Source: CAWELS01 sp964468205 (GTDB taxonomy: Bacteria; Acidobacteriota; Terriglobia; Bryobacterales; Bryobacteraceae). Taken from it: 64,000 nt of DNA. The notes beneath the pieces are model-generated. The model made no database searches. It had not been told where the DNA came from and was given only the letters and a program-made list of their open reading frames with translations. This document shows, one piece after another, positions 60,791 to 64,000 of this stretch. The stretch lies in assembly GCA_964468205.1 (NCBI GenBank), contig CAYXVG010000021.1, positions 1 through 64,000 of the forward strand, written 5' to 3'. The position numbers and the translations under genes are program-made. Position 1 is the first letter of the stretch; the number at the start of each line of letters is the position of its first letter.

Positions 60791-61687
60791 CTATTCTCTT
60801 GCTTCCGCGGTCCGCACTTCGCCGCCGCGCGGAGATGTCACCTTCGGCGTGGCGAGATATCCGACGATGCGATTCTTCTCCACCTCATTGACGACAATCT
60901 CATATGGCTGCCGCGCTCCCGAGACATAGAACTGCAAGGGTTCGTTTAGCGTCCGGTTCTTCTTCTCGATGGCGCGGTCATCAGCGACCACCTCAACCGT
61001 GAAGCGCCCCTTCTTGCGGTTCGTGCTCTTAAGCTTGAGCGCGATATCGCCAACCCGAACCGGCGCCTTCGACTTCCGGATATCGAACTCGTAGTAGTTC
61101 CGCTCACCCAGAGCCTTGAGCGCGGCCAGTTCGCCGGCATTGGTGGCAATCAGACCGCTCTGCACGCCCAGGTCGCCCGTCACCGCCGTCAAGGCGGAGA
61201 TGGTCTTGTCCAGTTCGGACTTCGTTTCCTTGACGCTCGTATCCACTTCCTTGATGGTGGCCTGATTACTCTCGGTGGCCTTCGCCACCTGTGTTAGATC
61301 CTGCTTGACCTGCAGGGTGTCCTCCCGCTGGCGCTGCTGCTCGGCTTCGAGTTCCTTAGCCAGTTGTTCGGCGCGCTTGGTGGCCTCAGTCTTGGCTTGG
61401 CCCGCCGCGACTGCCGCCTGGCGCCGCGCCGCTTCCAACTCCTCGCGCATCGTTTCCAAACGGCGCTGCTGGGTCTGGTTGGTCACCGATGAGGTTTCGC
61501 GCAGTTCGGAGACTTCGTTGAACAGTGAGTTCTGCATCACCGTCATCTCAGACCGCATTTGATCAATCTGCATAAACAGATAGACATTCGCGGCGGCTAG
61601 GGCGATCACAATTCCAAACAGGATGGGAACCTTCAAGCCTGGACCGCTCGGGGGTGGAATGTAGTGTGCGTTGTTACCTTCGTTCAA
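60791..61687 (-). CDS. Membrane-anchored coiled-coil protein
   Basis: A 298-residue protein. The start is TTG at 61687 with GGAGG close upstream. A short Pro-rich cytoplasmic stretch is followed by one membrane helix (about 19-40; VPILFGIVIALAAANVYLFM). A long coiled coil spans about 45-190 (Glu/Gln/Lys/Ala-rich heptads), and a C-terminal beta-rich domain about 195-290. It is probably an inner-membrane protein with an extracytoplasmic rod. No family is recognised. It lies between two VWFA-related genes on opposite strands. Confidence 0.7.
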   Translation of the reverse strand: MNEGNNAHYIPPPSGPGLKVPILFGIVIALAAANVYLFMQIDQMRSEMTVMQNSLFNEVSELRETSSVTNQTQQRRLETMREELEAARRQAAVAAGQAKTEATKRAEQLAKELEAEQQRQREDTLQVKQDLTQVAKATESNQATIKEVDTSVKETKSELDKTISALTAVTGDLGVQSGLIATNAGELAALKALGERNYYEFDIRKSKAPVRVGDIALKLKSTNRKKGRFTVEVVADDRAIEKKNRTLNEPLQFYVSGARQPYEIVVNEVEKNRIVGYLATPKVTSPRGGEVRTAEARE

Positions 61688-61795
61688 AGGGTTGCCTCCT
61701 CTAATCCGCAGAAGGATCGCTCCTCTTGCGAGTGTAGCACTGTGCTGTTAGATGGCTGGTCACTTCTCCGCGTTTCAACGGCGAGAGAAAACTCC

Positions 61796-62875
61796 CTATT
61801 CTTGAGAATCTTCTGTGTATCTGGCCGCGGCCCAATAGCCTTCCCTGGCGCGTACTTCGAGATTGGGCCGGATCACTTCCACGGCGATTTCGTGATAGCC
61901 GGCCTCCTCGGTATTGTTTGGCTGATAGGTGAGAATGTACTGGCTGTGAAGTTCCTCGCCAAGATTGATGAGGGCTCGCTCCAGGCTCTTGAGATCGGTG
62001 AACCCGAACTCCCGGCCGCCCGTGTACCGGGTGAGCACCTCGGCCTTGTTGGGAATGAACAAGGCTTTGGTTTGGATGAAAATCTCCTTAATGACCGGCA
62101 CAAAAGTCATCGATTGCTGGCCCCGGAGTTGCTCGTTCATATGCGGGGTGACCGGCGCGGGGCCGCCACCGCCAGGCATCGGTGTGGAGGCCGCGGTGGG
62201 GTAGGGGCTGTTCCGCCGGTAGGAAGGGGTCTCCGAGAGCATCGCCAAGCCGCGATTGATGTTCACGGTGTAAACAATGACATTGTGTATCTCGGCCTCG
62301 ATCAGCGCATCTTTCAGGTCGCCTTCGCTGCCGCCGTCCCGGGTTTCACTGATCAGGAGCAGAATGCGCCGCTGATCCGCCGGGCGCTTCCGGAGTTCCC
62401 GAACGGCAAAAAATACCGAATCGACGAGCGCGCTCGTGCTCGATCCGACCATAATGCCGTCGAGCGCTTGGGCGAATTTCTCGCCGTCGTTGGTCCAATC
62501 CTGGATAATCCGCATGCGATGGTCGAACGCCAGCAGCATGGCTTCGCCGTATTCGCCGATCACATTCGCTTCCAGCATGTTGCCGATCTTCTTAATCTTC
62601 GGCAGGAAGCCCTCGACGCGGGAATTGCGCTGAATAGCCACGACCATCGAGATCGGGCTATAAGTGACGTCCATCGCGATATCCTGCAGTGTCCCGTTGT
62701 CGTATAGGCGGAAGTCCTTTGCCTGCAAGCCGCTAACGAAGCTGCCGGCTTGGTTCGTGACCGTCACTGGTACGACGATCTCGCTCACCGTCGTGCGAAA
62801 CGTCCGTTCTGGCAGTTCCTCTTGCGCCATCAGGCCGGCGGCGGCGAAGACAATTAGCAGTGATCGAAGCAACAT
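61796..62875 (-). CDS. Secreted VWFA-related protein
   Basis: A 359-residue protein. The start at 62875 has GAGGG 5 bases upstream and exposes a signal peptide (MLLRSLLIVFAAAGLMAQ). The N-terminal strand VPVTVTNQAGSFVSGLQAKDFRLYDNG is the VWFA-related signature. The VWA fold follows, with VVAIQRNSRVEGF in place of the usual metal site, RRILLLISETRDGG, and a Pro/Gly-rich linker (about 245-265). The metal-binding residues are missing. The terminal region (YHEIAVEVIRPNLEVRAREGYWA) is typical of the group. The function is unknown. Confidence 0.8.
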   Translation of the reverse strand: MLLRSLLIVFAAAGLMAQEELPERTFRTTVSEIVVPVTVTNQAGSFVSGLQAKDFRLYDNGTLQDIAMDVTYSPISMVVAIQRNSRVEGFLPKIKKIGNMLEANVIGEYGEAMLLAFDHRMRIIQDWTNDGEKFAQALDGIMVGSSTSALVDSVFFAVRELRKRPADQRRILLLISETRDGGSEGDLKDALIEAEIHNVIVYTVNINRGLAMLSETPSYRRNSPYPTAASTPMPGGGGPAPVTPHMNEQLRGQQSMTFVPVIKEIFIQTKALFIPNKAEVLTRYTGGREFGFTDLKSLERALINLGEELHSQYILTYQPNNTEEAGYHEIAVEVIRPNLEVRAREGYWAAARYTEDSQE

Positions 62876-62943
62876 AGCAACCCTCAAGTAAGACGCGGCG
62901 CGCCCCTTAGCGGATTCGGTCACACGGACCTATTTCCACAGTA

Positions 62944-63405
62944 TCATCTCCGCCAGTCCCCGCTCTTTCCGCCAGTTTTCTCGATCAAAAGGATCTCGCG
63001 GATCTCGATTCCCTTGTCGAGAGCCTTCGTCATGTCATAGACAGTCAACGCGGCGACAGCCGCCGCCGTCAGGGCCTCCATCTCCACGCCGGTCGGTCCG
63101 GTGGTCGCGGCCGCTGTCTCGATTCGCACGCCGCCGGTCTCGATAACCGCTTCGACATCAACGTGGGTCAAGGCGAGAGGGTGGCATAGCGGGATCAGCT
63201 CGGAGGTCTTTTTCGCGGCCGAGATTCCGGCGATCCGGGCCACCTCCAGGGGATTCCCTTTCGGATTCTGGGGCAATTGCGCCAGCACTTCCGGACGGAT
63301 CTTGACGAAGGCCCGCGCCCGGGCCGTGCGTTTCGTGGGAACCTTCCCCGACACGTCGACCATGCGCGGGCTCCCCGCGTGATCGTAATGCGAAAGGTCG
63401 CTCAT
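62944..63405 (-). CDS. moaC: Cyclic pyranopterin monophosphate synthase
   Basis: A 153-residue enzyme of molybdenum-cofactor synthesis, making cyclic pyranopterin phosphate with MoaA. Family signatures are present: MVDVSGKVPTKRTARARA, AKKTSELIPLCHPLALTHVDVEA, and GPTGVEMEALTAAAVAALTVYDMTKALDKGIEI. The start overlaps the moeA stop (63402-63405), so the two are coupled. Confidence 0.95.
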   Translation of the reverse strand: MSDLSHYDHAGSPRMVDVSGKVPTKRTARARAFVKIRPEVLAQLPQNPKGNPLEVARIAGISAAKKTSELIPLCHPLALTHVDVEAVIETGGVRIETAAATTGPTGVEMEALTAAAVAALTVYDMTKALDKGIEIREILLIEKTGGKSGDWRR

Positions 63406-64000
63406 TTCATCAGCACCGGCATCATCTCGCCGGCCCCCCAGCTCTCACGGTCGGGGTCGGCGACCAGGAATACGTTCGCCTTTGCCACCGCGGGCACATC
63501 ACTCGACCCCTGCCACTCGATCGGCGTCAATTCCGAGCCGTCCGCGCTGAGCCGCGCGGGCAGGAAGCGCGTGAGTCCGGTTTGGTGGCGGAAGGGCTTG
63601 GTCAACCGGGCGGGCAAGAACGGCAGTGATAGTTCCCGGACTCCCGCGAGCAATTCGAGCGCCGCCGAGGCGAACACCTTGAATGTGACCATCGTGGAGA
63701 TCGGATTGCCTGGCAGTCCGAAGAAAAAGGTGTCTCGCACCCGTCCGAAGACGGTGGGGCGGCCTGGTTGAATGAGCGTGCGGTCAAAGTAGAACTCCGC
63801 CCCCAAATCCGCCAGCACCGGCTCCACGATGTCGTACTTGCCGGCCGATACGCCGCCGGAAAGCAGCAGCAGGTCCTCTTCCAGGCCGCGCTCGATCAAT
63901 CCGCGGGTGCTGTTGTACTCGTCGGGCGCCACCGGGAGGATCACCGGCCTACCGCCCGCCCGCGCCACCTGAAACGCGAGCGAGTGCGCGTTCGAGTTCC
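63402..64000 (-). CDS. moeA: Molybdopterin molybdenumtransferase MoeA (5' end outside window)
   Basis: About 200 C-terminal residues are visible and the frame stays open to the window edge. It inserts molybdenum into molybdopterin. Key motifs are NSNAHSLAFQV just at the edge, LLLSGGVSAGKYD (about 37-49 of the visible part) and FFFGLPGNPIS. A C-terminal beta domain follows (VPAVAKANVFLVAD). It precedes moaC with a 4-base overlap. Confidence 0.93.
   Translation of the reverse strand, partial: NSNAHSLAFQVARAGGRPVILPVAPDEYNSTRGLIERGLEEDLLLLSGGVSAGKYDIVEPVLADLGAEFYFDRTLIQPGRPTVFGRVRDTFFFGLPGNPISTMVTFKVFASAALELLAGVRELSLPFLPARLTKPFRHQTGLTRFLPARLSADGSELTPIEWQGSSDVPAVAKANVFLVADPDRESWGAGEMMPVLMK

Noticed and set aside
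1..64000. tRNA, rRNA, CRISPR and riboswitch search
   Set aside because: No cloverleaf-type T-arm sequence in an intergenic region, no regularly spaced repeats and no conserved riboswitch core were seen by eye.

Overview
The window looks like chromosome from an Acidobacteriota member, most likely the Solibacter/Bryobacter side of the phylum. The evidence is high G+C coding DNA, two very large Oar-type TonB-dependent receptors with an N-terminal carboxypeptidase-regulatory-like domain, VWFA-related proteins, many Tat-exported sugar enzymes (Gfo/Idh/MocA, enolase superfamily, DHDPS-like, sulfatase), DUF1080 and ThuA proteins, and BlaI/M56 pairs. This assignment is inference from gene content; no rRNA gene is present. 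I see no tRNA, rRNA, CRISPR array, prophage or plasmid module.

Layout. 1-2235: two related small zinc metallopeptidases flank a HEAT-repeat protein. 2398-6279: an Oar-type receptor with an S1/P1-nuclease-like secreted protein behind it. 6711-9172 and 17500-18711: Tat-exported sugar oxidoreductase and dehydratases, with a second Oar-type receptor at 13721-17200. 9405-13216: conserved RNA-maturation/ribosome cluster phoH-ybeY-hlyC/corC-like-era. 18819-32810: mainly housekeeping genes (proC, M3 oligopeptidase, cold-shock protein, dinB-prmC-prfA in reverse, DUF1385, TPR protein, ispG, yjbQ-like, DUF2203, miaB, bifunctional nuclease). 32833-34983: a BlaI/M56 sensor pair whose promoter is bracketed by two near-identical operators, divergent from a GH10 lipoprotein xylanase. 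35103-51531: a glycan-degradation region with GH10, ribulokinase, a DUF885 protein, a clan-A glycosidase and ThuA; then a reverse operon sulfatase / arabinose-fucose-type isomerase / MFS transporter; a regulator with IclR-type DNA-binding and sugar-binding domains; and a GH106 rhamnosidase. 51557-52663: an apparently intact IS630-family element. 52674-64000: RDD protein, ceramidase-like hydrolase, phosphoribosyltransferase, undecaprenyl-phosphate sugar transferase, sirtuin, DHDPS-like protein, VWFA-related proteins and the molybdenum-cofactor genes moaC-moeA.

How the genes fit together. The glycan region forms a coherent set: secreted rhamnosidase, xylanase and sulfatase release sugars, an MFS transporter imports them, and an L-sugar isomerase plus ribulokinase start catabolism. 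The likely control point is the IclR/periplasmic-binding-type regulator. A 17-bp pseudo-palindrome at its own promoter (shared with the GH106 gene) recurs between its 3' end and the sulfatase operon. This is the most distinctive system in the window.

A second recurring trait is initiation. Many genes have good Shine-Dalgarno sequences, but at least nine lack one and instead carry a -10-like hexamer only 6-10 bases before the start codon, which suggests leaderless transcripts.
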